Assembly: GCF_010500865.1 (NCBI RefSeq)
Contig: NZ_JAAAWN010000005.1
Location: 157,772 to 221,771, forward strand
Reading direction: 5' to 3'
DNA: 64,000 nt
Source of the DNA: Alteromonas profundi
GTDB lineage: Bacteria > Pseudomonadota > Gammaproteobacteria > Enterobacterales > Alteromonadaceae
Of this stretch, positions 47,155-56,310 are shown one piece after another. Within the stretch, counting starts at the first letter, position 1. Each line of letters begins with the position of its first letter. A model generated the notes under the pieces. The model ran no database searches and was not told the DNA's origin. It was given only the letters and a program-made list of their open reading frames with translations. Position numbers and translations under genes: made by a program.

Positions 47155-48840
47155 ATGTCAGTACAAATTCCATCCCCCACCTCTGTTGAAGATTTACGTT
47201 TCTTGGTTATCGATAACCAAGGACTTGTACATGACGTGATTTCTTCCGCCTTGTTTGATATGGGCATTAAGCATGTAAGTAATGCGCACAATGCATATCA
47301 TGCTAAGCGTTTATGTGAAAAGATCCATTTCGATTTCGTTTTGCTGGCGTTTAATGTTAGTCACGACAAAGATGGCTTTCATTTGTTTGAAGAACTCAAA
47401 CATTTAAACTATATCAATGAAACTACAACGGTTATCTTCCTAAGCGCAGAAACATCGCCGGAATTGGTTAATTGTATCGTTGAATTACAACCCGATGATT
47501 TCTGGGTTAAGCCCCTCAAGCGGGTAAGTATCGAATCCCGTCTTAGCTATTTGCTTCAAACGCGTTATAAGCTTCATAAAATGCTTTACTGCATGCAAAT
47601 AGGCGAGTACGCCACTGCTATGTACTATGCAGAACGGCAACTCCAAGACGCTACGCTTACAGATTTCCATCCTCGTATTAAGCGCTTAATTGGTGAATGC
47701 CTGATACAACTTAGCGATTTCGAGCGCGCTGAAAGCTACTACCGTGAATTATTGCAATCAATGGATCACGCATGGGTACATATAGGTTTAGCTAAGTCCT
47801 TGTTACGACAAGACGCATTAGAAGAAGCGCAATTATTGGTAGACGATTTATTAAACCGGGCGGATACCCGTTTTCTTACTTACGACCTACTAGCGCAATA
47901 CTTTATAGAAAAAGAGCAGTTTGAACTTGCCTACGAACAAATTAAGCAAGCCAGTAAGTTAGCCCCGCGCAATATTGAACGAAATAAGCGGTTATGCGAT
48001 TTAGCCCGATTAACCCACGACAAAGTGGGGCAGTTAGTGGCTGTGCAGAATATGGCGAAATTTGCTAAAAATTCAATTCATGACTCTCCGCAATTAGCGC
48101 TGAATGTGGTGCGCTCAACGATAGATTTGGCCAGTAGCCTAGGAAGCACTGAAAGCCACAACTATATTGTAAAAGCAGAGTCGCACCTTGAAGAGCTAGC
48201 AAAGCAAAGTCATATGCAAGTAGAATTGGGTGAGCAGCTCACTGTTACGAAGGCGCGTGTGTTGTGCTTAAAAAATGATAAGCGAGGCGCTGAATCTATA
48301 ATGTCCTCTATTCCGGCTAATTCAAAAGGAATGTCGATGGATGACAACCTCGACAAAATGAAAGCTTTTCACGAATTAGGCATGAAGGAACATTGCATTA
48401 GTATTCTTGCGCAGTTGCGTAAGCAAATAGAGGGAGATACATTCTCTTCTCAAGTGGTCGATGAATATTTAAAGCAGGAATCTATAGAGCGTACCGAAAT
48501 ACAATTTACGGCCAAAGAATTAAAGCATATGGCGACGGTAAACTATAAGGAAAACCGTCTGCAACCTGCTTATAACAACTTGCGTCAAGCACTTACGATT
48601 GCGCCAAAGGATAAACAAATAGCCCTTAGTCTGTTAAAGGTGGCTAATCAGCTTCGCCTGCAGGCTCCCCTTACGCCTCCTCAAATCAAAGTAGTCACTC
48701 GCGCTGCAAAGCTACTCACTCGCGAAAGGCTCTCGCCAACACAGCGACAAAAATGTGACCAGTATGTAGAGGCCCTCGGTATAGACTTAACATCGAAAGA
48801 TGATGAAGATACGTCGGCACTATTAAAGTCTACTCGCTAA
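47155..48840 (+). CDS. Degenerate receiver domain protein with TPR repeats
   Basis: A 561-residue protein. Residues ~13-135 form a response-regulator receiver fold: LRFLVIDNQ with acidic Asp20, FLSAET and the conserved lysine in FWVKPLKR are present. The phosphoacceptor position after beta strand 3 reads DFVLLAFN, so Ala65 stands where Asp is required. Residues ~150-540 are tetratricopeptide-like helical repeats. The layout matches Vibrio VieB-like proteins and related TPR response regulators. It probably acts as a phosphorylation-independent adaptor; this is inference. There is no adjacent kinase. Confidence 0.85.
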   Translation: MSVQIPSPTSVEDLRFLVIDNQGLVHDVISSALFDMGIKHVSNAHNAYHAKRLCEKIHFDFVLLAFNVSHDKDGFHLFEELKHLNYINETTTVIFLSAETSPELVNCIVELQPDDFWVKPLKRVSIESRLSYLLQTRYKLHKMLYCMQIGEYATAMYYAERQLQDATLTDFHPRIKRLIGECLIQLSDFERAESYYRELLQSMDHAWVHIGLAKSLLRQDALEEAQLLVDDLLNRADTRFLTYDLLAQYFIEKEQFELAYEQIKQASKLAPRNIERNKRLCDLARLTHDKVGQLVAVQNMAKFAKNSIHDSPQLALNVVRSTIDLASSLGSTESHNYIVKAESHLEELAKQSHMQVELGEQLTVTKARVLCLKNDKRGAESIMSSIPANSKGMSMDDNLDKMKAFHELGMKEHCISILAQLRKQIEGDTFSSQVVDEYLKQESIERTEIQFTAKELKHMATVNYKENRLQPAYNNLRQALTIAPKDKQIALSLLKVANQLRLQAPLTPPQIKVVTRAAKLLTRERLSPTQRQKCDQYVEALGIDLTSKDDEDTSALLKSTR

Positions 48841-49021
48841 ATGTTGTGTAGGGTTAGGCGGCACATGTAATGACACGTAGAATAGTGTTTTGTGTTGTTA
48901 GTGTTAAACCCAATGCGCTTACGGTGTGACTAAAGTAAAATAATAAATATTGCCTCTATCAGCCTGGCGTTCTAGAGTATTAGTAGGTTTCGCCGCTTAT
49001 AGTATCGTCAGGAGTTTGCCT

Positions 49022-49624
49022 GTGCTCGTCGCAATTAGTGCCGTATTACTATCTTCATCTATAGGCTTACCCATAGCACCTAGCCCATGGCAGAGCAGTG
49101 GCGTGTTAAACGCTGATGTTGTCATACATACATATATGGATTACCAATGCCGATTTTGTCGGCAACAATTAACGGTAATGCAACGGCTTGTTAACCGCAA
49201 TGCTAACTCAATACGGTGGGTTAGCTGGCTGTGGCCTAGTAACAATATACGTTCTCAGCATTTTGCGAAAGTAGGCTATTGTGTGGGTACGCATTATGGT
49301 AACAGTGCTTTTACACAGTTCAATCAACAGTTTTACGCGTTACCTCCTTCTCTACACGACGTTGAAGGTATTGCAATGCGTATTAGTCTACAAATTCCGA
49401 ATATAGACAAAGCGGTAATAGAACATTGTTTAACCGCAAAACAAACGAGCGAGTACTTTGTTCAAGTTAATCGGTTTGCTCAGCAAGATGCCAGCTTCGT
49501 GGGTACACCGGGTATGATTATTCAGGTGAACGGAATACAAGTGAAACTACAAGGTTTTCAATCTAGCGCTGCTCTTGAAGCAAGTATAAAAAAAGCCGCT
49601 TCACGTGATGAAGCGGCTTTTTAA
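49022..49624 (+). CDS. Exported DsbA-like thioredoxin-fold protein
   Basis: A 200-residue thioredoxin-like protein of the DsbA/BdbD group. From the chosen start a signal peptide (MLVAISAVLLSSSIG) precedes residue ~20, and the active site CRFC is at residues 43-46 in YMDYQCRFCRQQ; the cis-proline loop is FVGTPGMIIQVNG near residue 165. The frame is open from TTG at 48950, but GTG 49022 has AGGAG seven bases upstream and gives a clean signal peptide. It should act on periplasmic thiols. Its last 12 codons also encode one arm-loop-arm of an intrinsic terminator. Confidence 0.82.
   Translation: MLVAISAVLLSSSIGLPIAPSPWQSSGVLNADVVIHTYMDYQCRFCRQQLTVMQRLVNRNANSIRWVSWLWPSNNIRSQHFAKVGYCVGTHYGNSAFTQFNQQFYALPPSLHDVEGIAMRISLQIPNIDKAVIEHCLTAKQTSEYFVQVNRFAQQDASFVGTPGMIIQVNGIQVKLQGFQSSAALEASIKKAASRDEAAF
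49590..49622. terminator. Bidirectional terminator inside the coding end
   Basis: AAAAAGCCGCTTCA at 49590-49603 pairs perfectly with TGAAGCGGCTTTTT at 49609-49622 around a five-base loop. The TTT codon and TAA stop of the DsbA-like gene use its T run. It also serves the convergent small gene ending at 49637. Confidence 0.95.
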
Positions 49625-49636
49625 GATTGGCAAAGG

Positions 49637-49885
49637 CTATTTTACAATTTTTCTGCTTTCTATCTTCTGCGTTATTTCTGCTCTTTTTCTCTCGCGTTGC
49701 TGGTTGATAAGGGCCTCACGCTCAGCCATTCGTATTTGCCTTTGCTCATGTTTTTGTTTAGCTAGAGCGATACGTTGTTGCTCGGCTGTCACTTGGGGCT
49801 CTTGCGGCAACGTCAGTTCTTCCCCTATCACCGAAGTGGAGAGTAAACCTAGGGCAACAAGGGCTGATAGTGTTTGCATCTTCAT
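49637..49885 (-). CDS. Small exported basic coiled-coil protein
   Basis: An 82-residue protein with a signal peptide (MKMQTLSALVALGLLSTSVIGEE, cleavage near residue 21) followed by a strongly charged single-helix region rich in Arg, Gln, Glu and Lys, likely coiled coil. AAGGAG lies eight bases before the ATG. It begins 18 bp after the stop of the large secreted protein gene on the same strand, so it is probably the last gene of that operon. I do not recognise a family. Confidence 0.65.
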   Translation of the reverse strand: MKMQTLSALVALGLLSTSVIGEELTLPQEPQVTAEQQRIALAKQKHEQRQIRMAEREALINQQRERKRAEITQKIESRKIVK

Positions 49886-49903
49886 CTTTATCTCTCCTTA
49901 AGG

Positions 49904-52900
49904 TTACAAGATGTTTAAATAATACACGGGGGCGCGGCTAGAACTAATATCAATGTCTATTGCTCTTGGTAACCCCCCTTCCAAACGACAATGGCCTATC
50001 TCTACAAAACGATAAAAATAAGGGCCGTCATAGGCTTCGATGTTAAGGTAACCAGGTCGTACGTTAAAAGTAACCTCACCGTTGCTGTCTGTTGGCGTAC
50101 TGTTACCACTACTATTCTCGCCAAACCACTGCACTACCAAGCCCTCGACGACTTCTCCAACCTCATCAAAAACAGTTACTTTAACGTTGCATTGCTCAAT
50201 ACCGTTAATGTCTATTATGCGCGGCTCATCCCAGCGCGTCAGAATGCTAGAGAAGTAATAGCGATTACCTAGCACTGAATCGAAGACGTTTCCATTGGTA
50301 TATCCAAGTCCACCGTAAAGAGTTACGCTTCCGTTAGCATCAGTATTACCCGAGTCAACCACATTTGTGCCGCCGGTATAGCTTGCAATTTCAACATCTG
50401 CGCCTGTAACAGCATCACCACTAGTATTAAGAACGGTTATTTCCACAGGGGCTTCATCGAAGTCACCTATATCACGTTCTGTTGGATTTTGGCTCCATAT
50501 GTCAAACTCGTAATAACGGTTTGCTGAAGGATCATCGGCGGTGGCACCGTAGAGATAAATTTCACCCGTGCTCACTGGTATAGGTATAGGGCCGTAACTC
50601 GTGTCAGTCGGAAGCATAGGTATATAGTCATAGAGCCATACATAACCAGATCCGTTGGAAAACTCTTCAAATGAATAAAGACTAATTTCTAAGCCAATTT
50701 CGGACACGAAGGGGTTGTCCACAATATCGCCAGAAAGCGATGACCATAATGTAGGCAGGAATATATCAAGGTAGCAAGATGTCGAGCCATCATCGGCAAT
50801 ACTACAACCATTAGTTTGAGAGGAAGCGCTTGCAGCTTGTATGCTGGGTATAATATCTATTCCACCATTATAGAAGTCGTCAAGGTACTGCTCCTGCGCC
50901 CATTGTACACCGTCTTTTTCGAAGAAAACTATAACGGCGCCTGTTGAGTAATACTGCTGGTCGCCATCCAAATCACAACGCTGTAAATTAAGAGAAAAGG
51001 AGAATTCGCCCGACGCATTGGTTGTTGCAGTTTGGTTTAGCTCCTCACAATCCCAATTAAAGTATTGCACATCAATAAAGGGGGTAGGTTGGCCATCTGT
51101 ACCGTAAACAACCCCGTTAACCTCGTATTCAAAGCTAGAGGCCACGGTTATCCAGCGGTTGGCAATTGTCTCTGCGCCTTGCGGATCTGATGCTGTTAAT
51201 TCTATTTGACAATATTCCACAGGGTACGACAGCGAGTTTGGCGCAGTAAACGTATTACTAAAGTGGGTTCCTGAGATACCATTTTGCGGCGTGTTATCGA
51301 TGCTACCTAAAGAAGTATCACCGTAATAACCGCAATTTGTTTGCCAGTCTAACCTTACATCTTCACCTTCGGGATCGGTGACGGTCACCGACAAACCCAT
51401 GCTTTCGCCCATTAATAAAAACGTTTCATTTAACGCAAACTCTGTAATAACGGGGGGAAGATTAATATTAGACAAATCTATAGGTAATATGCCATCCGCT
51501 ACACCATCTTGGTAATCTAGCAACCAGCAGGCGCCGCTTAACGTACCGGTTAAACAACTACCATTTTCAGTCGGTGTAGGGAAGTTAGCTGCCTGGGTAA
51601 CTGACGTAGTTAATGAGTAAGTACTGTCTGCATCGGAAGCCAGATAAAACTTAGTACCTCCTAAGAACGTATAGACACGAATACTCTGTTCATCTAATGG
51701 CATCGATATTTTAACCGTAAAGGCGTCGAATTCGTCATTACCACTAGCGCAACCGCGAGCAGGTGAAGAGCCATTGTAAGTTGCACCTTCGGCATACCAG
51801 TTTAGGTTGTTTAGCGACTCACCCGTAGTCTCGTCGCGCATTTCATAGCGCAAACAGGAATGGGTAGTAATAGGTTGGTCGTAGTTCCACCACGTAAAGT
51901 GTTCAACGTTGCCGCAAATAAGCAATTCGCCGTCTCGTTCGACAACTTCGCCTTCACCTTCTTCAATCCATAGGCCTTGTTCTTCATCGTAATACCATAA
52001 GGGAATTGTATTGCCTTCAACGAGGCCTGTGGTGGCACGCATACACACTTCGGCAGGGCCATTTAATTCAGAAATTTCATTTCCGTCTTGATCTTGAAGG
52101 TTAAACTCCATCATGCCGAAAGACTCTAACGTAACGGGATCATCAACATTCGGATCTGCACCTTCGGGAAGCGCAAGTAAATCACCCCCTGGCGATGACA
52201 GTAAATCATCGGTTTCTGGGTTAAGGTAGGTGACAGTACCTACCACTTGAGTAGCGCCATCAGGTAAAGAGCCGGTAGGGATTTCAAGTGAGCCCACAGG
52301 GCTACCTTCCTTAACAATAACCACGCCACCATCAGCAGTGACATCATCGAATTCGTCAAGAATGTCAGATACTTGCTGTAGGTTTACCGTAATACTATAG
52401 TCACGATTGTCACCCTCCATTTTAACTTTTACGTTACCGGTAGAAAAACCACCTGCGTTAATAGTTATTGGAACGAAATTACTGCTCCCATCATTTCTCA
52501 GGGTATCTGGGCCCACAGCCCCAGAAAAGCTACCATCCATATCGGTAAACAAGGTTGTACCGCCAAGACCAAGCTGTACACTCGCATTTTCTAACGCAGA
52601 GCCGTTACCTAGTACCAGCCCTGATACGAGAATACACATATTAGTGTCATCACCAGGGCAAAAATCATCGCTGTCGCAGATATTATCTTCATCTGCATCA
52701 TTAAGAGGATCGGCGGGACATACGTCTACATCACCACAAATACCATCGCTATCGGCATCGTTGTCAGGGTCAAGCGGACATATGTCTTCATTATCTGGTA
52801 CACCATCGTTGTCACTATCAGTAACCTCCTCGGTGAATTGCATTACCGCTAAGGTGTAACTGAACGCGCCTCGAGAGCGAGCAAAGAATATTCGCTGTGC

Positions 52901-53263
52901 GCCTGAGGTATCGTTCATGGTGAAATAGGGCAGGCCGTCCATCATACCTTCTGCGTTATCAACCGCAGTAGTGCTGTCGGTGACTACCAGTCGCAGATCA
53001 GCTAAGGCCGTGGTATCACCTTCAATACTTACCATGTTGTCGGTAAAGTATAAGCGACTGTTACGATCATAGAATCGGCTGCCTTGTTCTATGGTCACGT
53101 TTTCGACCGGCTCCCAACTCCCCGATGACTGAGCCGTGGCAGAATGACTTATAAGTGCACTTAAAAGTAAAACACTCCAAAGTACTATAGTAAAAAAAGT
53201 AGCGTGCTGACGGTACATCCTTGTCAGCGCAAAGTAATGGGTATTTCCTAGTGGATTTACCAT
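49904..53263 (-). CDS. Large secreted protein with thrombospondin type 3-like repeats and carboxypeptidase-regulatory-like domains
   Basis: A 1119-residue exported protein. After a long N-terminal signal region (to about residue 45, SATAQ) there is a unique domain, then a calcium-binding thrombospondin type 3-like stretch at about residues 160-215 (repeats of the form DSDNDGVPDNEDICP, DADEDNICDSDDFCP). Next come carboxypeptidase-regulatory/Ig-like domains (VSGLVLGNGSALENASVQL; VNGVVYGTDGQPTPFIDVQY) alternating with less defined beta-rich regions. No catalytic motif or sorting signal is visible at the C terminus. The frame is open to a TTG at 53335; ATG 53263 has GGAG eight bases upstream. It lies 72 bp behind a PEP-CTERM gene on the same strand. 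Confidence 0.8.
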   Translation of the reverse strand: MVNPLGNTHYFALTRMYRQHATFFTIVLWSVLLLSALISHSATAQSSGSWEPVENVTIEQGSRFYDRNSRLYFTDNMVSIEGDTTALADLRLVVTDSTTAVDNAEGMMDGLPYFTMNDTSGAQRIFFARSRGAFSYTLAVMQFTEEVTDSDNDGVPDNEDICPLDPDNDADSDGICGDVDVCPADPLNDADEDNICDSDDFCPGDDTNMCILVSGLVLGNGSALENASVQLGLGGTTLFTDMDGSFSGAVGPDTLRNDGSSNFVPITINAGGFSTGNVKVKMEGDNRDYSITVNLQQVSDILDEFDDVTADGGVVIVKEGSPVGSLEIPTGSLPDGATQVVGTVTYLNPETDDLLSSPGGDLLALPEGADPNVDDPVTLESFGMMEFNLQDQDGNEISELNGPAEVCMRATTGLVEGNTIPLWYYDEEQGLWIEEGEGEVVERDGELLICGNVEHFTWWNYDQPITTHSCLRYEMRDETTGESLNNLNWYAEGATYNGSSPARGCASGNDEFDAFTVKISMPLDEQSIRVYTFLGGTKFYLASDADSTYSLTTSVTQAANFPTPTENGSCLTGTLSGACWLLDYQDGVADGILPIDLSNINLPPVITEFALNETFLLMGESMGLSVTVTDPEGEDVRLDWQTNCGYYGDTSLGSIDNTPQNGISGTHFSNTFTAPNSLSYPVEYCQIELTASDPQGAETIANRWITVASSFEYEVNGVVYGTDGQPTPFIDVQYFNWDCEELNQTATTNASGEFSFSLNLQRCDLDGDQQYYSTGAVIVFFEKDGVQWAQEQYLDDFYNGGIDIIPSIQAASASSQTNGCSIADDGSTSCYLDIFLPTLWSSLSGDIVDNPFVSEIGLEISLYSFEEFSNGSGYVWLYDYIPMLPTDTSYGPIPIPVSTGEIYLYGATADDPSANRYYEFDIWSQNPTERDIGDFDEAPVEITVLNTSGDAVTGADVEIASYTGGTNVVDSGNTDANGSVTLYGGLGYTNGNVFDSVLGNRYYFSSILTRWDEPRIIDINGIEQCNVKVTVFDEVGEVVEGLVVQWFGENSSGNSTPTDSNGEVTFNVRPGYLNIEAYDGPYFYRFVEIGHCRLEGGLPRAIDIDISSSRAPVYYLNIL

Positions 53264-53335
53264 GTCCATATCTCCGATAATGTGGACATCGAGACACGCA
53301 AACTTCCCGTAGTCAATGTCGAGCTTATTTAGCAA

Positions 53336-53980
53336 TTAATTTAGTTTTCTACGCAGTGCCAAGATGCCTGCTAGCGCAAGGAGCGCAAACATTGAAGGCT
53401 CAGGTACATCACGGGTAACCTGGGTAATGGCTAAGTTAGATATCGTTAAGCTATCTCCTAGAAAAGTATCAAAGTCTTCAACATAAAAAGTAATGGTTGC
53501 GCTTATACCCGCCCAATCCGTTATATCAAAAGTTCCCCCGCCATTTAGGTTGAGTGTTTTAGAAAGATCGTCACTAACTAATTGGGCGCCGAGAATATCG
53601 CCGGCCCCGACCACCGCCAAACTCAATAGCAATTGATTGCCAGGCGCGAGTAACGTGTCTACATCAAAACTCTGAAAGAGGCTGACAAACCAAGCCTCGT
53701 CATCCCCAGTGGGGTAGAGTGCTGTCATTAAGGTTACCGACCCTCCACCGTTAAGCTGATAGAGTTCAGTTGGGAAGGTTGTCGTTCCAAGGATGTCTAT
53801 ATTATTGTCTTCAGATATGTCGTAATAAGTGTAATCACCAAACCAGCCAGAAAACCCAGCAGAAAAGTCTGAATTTAGAAGGGTGGCATTGGCGTTAGTA
53901 GAGAGAAGGGTGATGAACCCGACGACAAAGAGCCAGTGTCGGGACGTTAAGCGGGTTGAGATTCTGCTAGATTGTGACAT
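53336..53980 (-). CDS. PEP-CTERM sorting domain-containing secreted protein
   Basis: A 214-residue protein with a signal peptide (ending NANA near residue 34), a beta-rich central domain with NSDFSAGFSGWFGDYTYYD, and a C-terminal PEP-CTERM signal: VPEPSMFALLALAGILALRRKLN, i.e. Pro-Glu-Pro, a hydrophobic helix and a basic tail. Such proteins are processed by an exosortase and linked to exopolysaccharide or the cell surface. AGGAG lies five bases upstream of ATG 53980. It heads a minus-strand run with the large secreted protein. No exosortase gene is in the window. Confidence 0.92.
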   Translation of the reverse strand: MSQSSRISTRLTSRHWLFVVGFITLLSTNANATLLNSDFSAGFSGWFGDYTYYDISEDNNIDILGTTTFPTELYQLNGGGSVTLMTALYPTGDDEAWFVSLFQSFDVDTLLAPGNQLLLSLAVVGAGDILGAQLVSDDLSKTLNLNGGGTFDITDWAGISATITFYVEDFDTFLGDSLTISNLAITQVTRDVPEPSMFALLALAGILALRRKLN

Positions 53981-54646
53981 GTTCACTCCTTTGTTAGTTT
54001 TTTGTTACACATCAAGCAAGCGTTTGTATAGCATTTAATAAGCCATAAATTATCTTTTCAAAAAAGCTAAGCGTTACCGAAGGTTAAAATTTATGCAAAG
54101 ACATGTGAGAAGTAAGTGTTAAATAATCTGACAGGTTTTGAGCAATTCTAGGAAGGGTTAGCGTTTGCCAAAGTGTGTTCGTCACACGCTAAATGTTGCT
54201 AAGTAGGTATAACCAAAGTTTTTTTATTAAAACGAAGCTTGTGGATAAACTAAATCTATCCACAAAATGAGATTGTAAGTAATGCTGACAACGGGTTGCA
54301 GAGCCAAATAAATTGCGAGAATATCCCCTCGCTATATTTATTTTAAACACAAATTACTATGCGGCTATTCGTTGAATTTATCGTCTGCTGAAGCTGTAGT
54401 AGAAATGTCCTATTTTGTAGCGTGAGTTTACATTGTGTGAAGCAGTGCTTACGGGTGCTACACGCAATATTAGTGTGGATTTTAAGCGCGTCAACAGGGT
54501 ACGTTTTTGCGCCAGAAAACGGGTTTATTTAGCCAGCGAATACGCCCTAGTATGCATGACTATTGGCTTAACGACGCGTTCGTAGGGGGGTAGTAGAGAG
54601 CGTGAATTCGTCCTATACTCCCTGTCAAGCCGAGGGGAGCTAAGAT
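53981..54646. other. Long divergent intergenic region with inverted DnaA-box-like sites
   Basis: About 670 AT-rich bases between the PEP-CTERM gene and the acyltransferase gene. It contains a 9-bp perfect inverted repeat with DnaA-box sequences at 54239-54265, listed separately. No ORF was convincing. A possible -10 (TATACT) lies near 54614-54619 upstream of the acyltransferase gene. Confidence 0.5.
54239..54265. repeat. Inverted repeat of DnaA-box-like sequences
   Basis: TTGTGGATA at 54239-54247 and TATCCACAA at 54257-54265 are perfect inverted arms with a nine-base spacer. The left arm with the next A reads TTATCCACA on minus, an exact consensus DnaA box; the right arm has one mismatch. 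It is a single pair, not an origin-type cluster. Confidence 0.6.
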
Positions 54647-55423
54647 ATGGATCATATGACAGTCGCCGAAAACTTTGAGCAATATTTCTCGCTTAAAGTG
54701 GCAAATACGCCTGAATTAAAACAAGAATCTTACCGAATCCGCCATCAAGTATACAGTGAAGAACTTGGATGGGAACCCACGCGACCCGACGGTATGGAAA
54801 CCGATGAATGCGATGCGTATTCTATTGCACTATTACTGCAACATAAGCGAACGGGACATTATGCCGGTACTGCGCGATTAGTGTTGCCGCCACCTCATGA
54901 CCTAACAAAAAAATTACCCTTTGAGTTACACTGTTTAGAGAGTGTTAATAAAGAGGTTATAGATCCGTCCACCCTCACCCGGGGCACGTTTGGCGAAATT
55001 TCGCGATTAGCGGTACCCGCGGAATTTAGGCGAAGGGTTGGGGAGAAAAACCAGTCATTTGTTATTAATGAAAACGTTGCCTCTTCACCGGATATTTTCA
55101 CCGATGAAGACAGACGAAACTTTCCCAATATTGCTATAGGGCTTTACTTAGGCGTTATTGCACTGGTAAATATGTGTCATCATCCGCATATGTTTGTGGT
55201 TGTAGAGCCAAGATTAAACAAGCGCTTACGTCGCCTAGGGTTGCATTTTAAGCAATGTGGTTGCGAACTAGACTATCACGGCACCCGCGCCTTGTTTGTT
55301 CTTGACCAAAGTGACTATTACACGAAACTCAACGTCGAGATGCTCAATTTATTTAAATTGGTAGAGAATCAGCTGCGCGAACAACTCATTCTGTACCCAG
55401 TTATACCACTCACTAAGGAGTAA
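54647..55423 (+). CDS. PEP-CTERM/exosortase-associated acyltransferase (FeeM/LuxI-like)
   Basis: A 258-residue GNAT-fold acyltransferase resembling the putative exosortase-system acyltransferase family, itself related to N-acyl amino acid synthases (FeeM) and LuxI autoinducer synthases. Visible landmarks are YRIRHQVYSEELGWEP (residues ~29-44), the acidic METDECDAYS, the GTARLVLPP strand near residue 78 and FGEISRLAVPAEFRRR near residue 115, matching the E.SR motif. The likely reaction is transfer of an acyl group from acyl-ACP to an amino acid or amine. A GGGGAG site precedes the ATG. An E1-like gene starts two bases after its stop and a nitroreductase-like gene follows, so it is the first of a three-gene cassette. 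Confidence 0.88.
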   Translation: MDHMTVAENFEQYFSLKVANTPELKQESYRIRHQVYSEELGWEPTRPDGMETDECDAYSIALLLQHKRTGHYAGTARLVLPPPHDLTKKLPFELHCLESVNKEVIDPSTLTRGTFGEISRLAVPAEFRRRVGEKNQSFVINENVASSPDIFTDEDRRNFPNIAIGLYLGVIALVNMCHHPHMFVVVEPRLNKRLRRLGLHFKQCGCELDYHGTRALFVLDQSDYYTKLNVEMLNLFKLVENQLREQLILYPVIPLTKE

Positions 55424-55425
55424 TA

Positions 55426-56292
55426 ATGGCTACCGCAGAGTTTGAATACGAAACTGCTTTTTCAAGAAATATCGGGTGGTTTACTGAAGCCGAACAGGCT
55501 AGCCTACGCAGTAAACGGGTTGCAATTGCTGGTAGTGGTGGCGTCGGGGGAATTCATGCTCTTACTTTAGCACGCTTAGGGATAAGTAACTTTCAGCTAG
55601 CTGATTTTGACACATTTGGTGTGGAGAATTTTAATCGGCAGGTTGGGGCCACGATGTCTACCGTGGGTAAAGAGAAGGTAGGCGTAATGGAAACAATGCT
55701 AAAAGATATTAACCCTACCGCTACTATTAACTCTTTTGAAGATGGGGTTAATATTAACAATATTGATGCCTTTCTTGACGGCGTTGATCTTTACGTGGAT
55801 AGCTTAGACTTTTTCGCAATGGATGCGCGCCGGTTGGTGTTTTCTAAATGTGCAGAACGAGGAATTCCCGCGGTAACCGCTGCCCCTCTTGGTATGGGTA
55901 CGGCCTTTTTGTGTTTTATGCCTGGTGAAATGACCTTTGAAGACTATTTCGGCCTTTCCCAGGCAGAAACCGAAACAGAGCTATATTTACGCTTCTATCT
56001 TGGCTTAGCCCCTACGGCTATGCAATCGGCGTATCTTGTCGATGCCTCTCGCTTAGATCTTAAAGCGAAGAAAGGGCCTTCTACGATTATTGGCTGCACT
56101 TTGTGTGCTGGCGTAGCTGCTAGTTACGCGGTAAAAATATTGCTTAATCGGGGCGATTTAATTGTGGCACCTCAAGGCATGCACTGGGACCCCTATCTAA
56201 ATAAAACAGAAATCACCTCCCTAGAGGGCGGGGCGGATAACCCTGGCTTTCTTGAAGCGCTTGCCAACGCTAAATCTGCGTTTAACATCTGA
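55426..56292 (+). CDS. ThiF/E1-family adenylyltransferase
   Basis: A 288-residue E1-like enzyme. The nucleotide motif GSGGVGG is at residues 36-42, followed by ADFDTFGVENFNRQVGA (the Asp and Asn-Arg motif for ATP and magnesium) and DSLDFFAMDARRLVF. A single CTLC pair near residue 225 takes the place of the usual two zinc CxxC pairs. ThiF-type enzymes activate a carboxylate, often the C terminus of a small protein or peptide, by adenylation. No ubiquitin-like or MoaD/ThiS-like partner is encoded nearby. It overlaps the operon tightly: two bases after the acyltransferase and 18 before the nitroreductase-like gene. It resembles the N-terminal half of mycobacterial Rv1355c-type fusions, from memory. 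Confidence 0.88.
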   Translation: MATAEFEYETAFSRNIGWFTEAEQASLRSKRVAIAGSGGVGGIHALTLARLGISNFQLADFDTFGVENFNRQVGATMSTVGKEKVGVMETMLKDINPTATINSFEDGVNINNIDAFLDGVDLYVDSLDFFAMDARRLVFSKCAERGIPAVTAAPLGMGTAFLCFMPGEMTFEDYFGLSQAETETELYLRFYLGLAPTAMQSAYLVDASRLDLKAKKGPSTIIGCTLCAGVAASYAVKILLNRGDLIVAPQGMHWDPYLNKTEITSLEGGADNPGFLEALANAKSAFNI

Positions 56293-56310
56293 TAACCTAG
56301 GCTACACAAG

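Noticed and set aside
53981-54646. Considered a replication origin because of DnaA-box-like sites
   Set aside because: Only one inverted pair, no cluster of boxes, and no dnaA, dnaN or gidA nearby.
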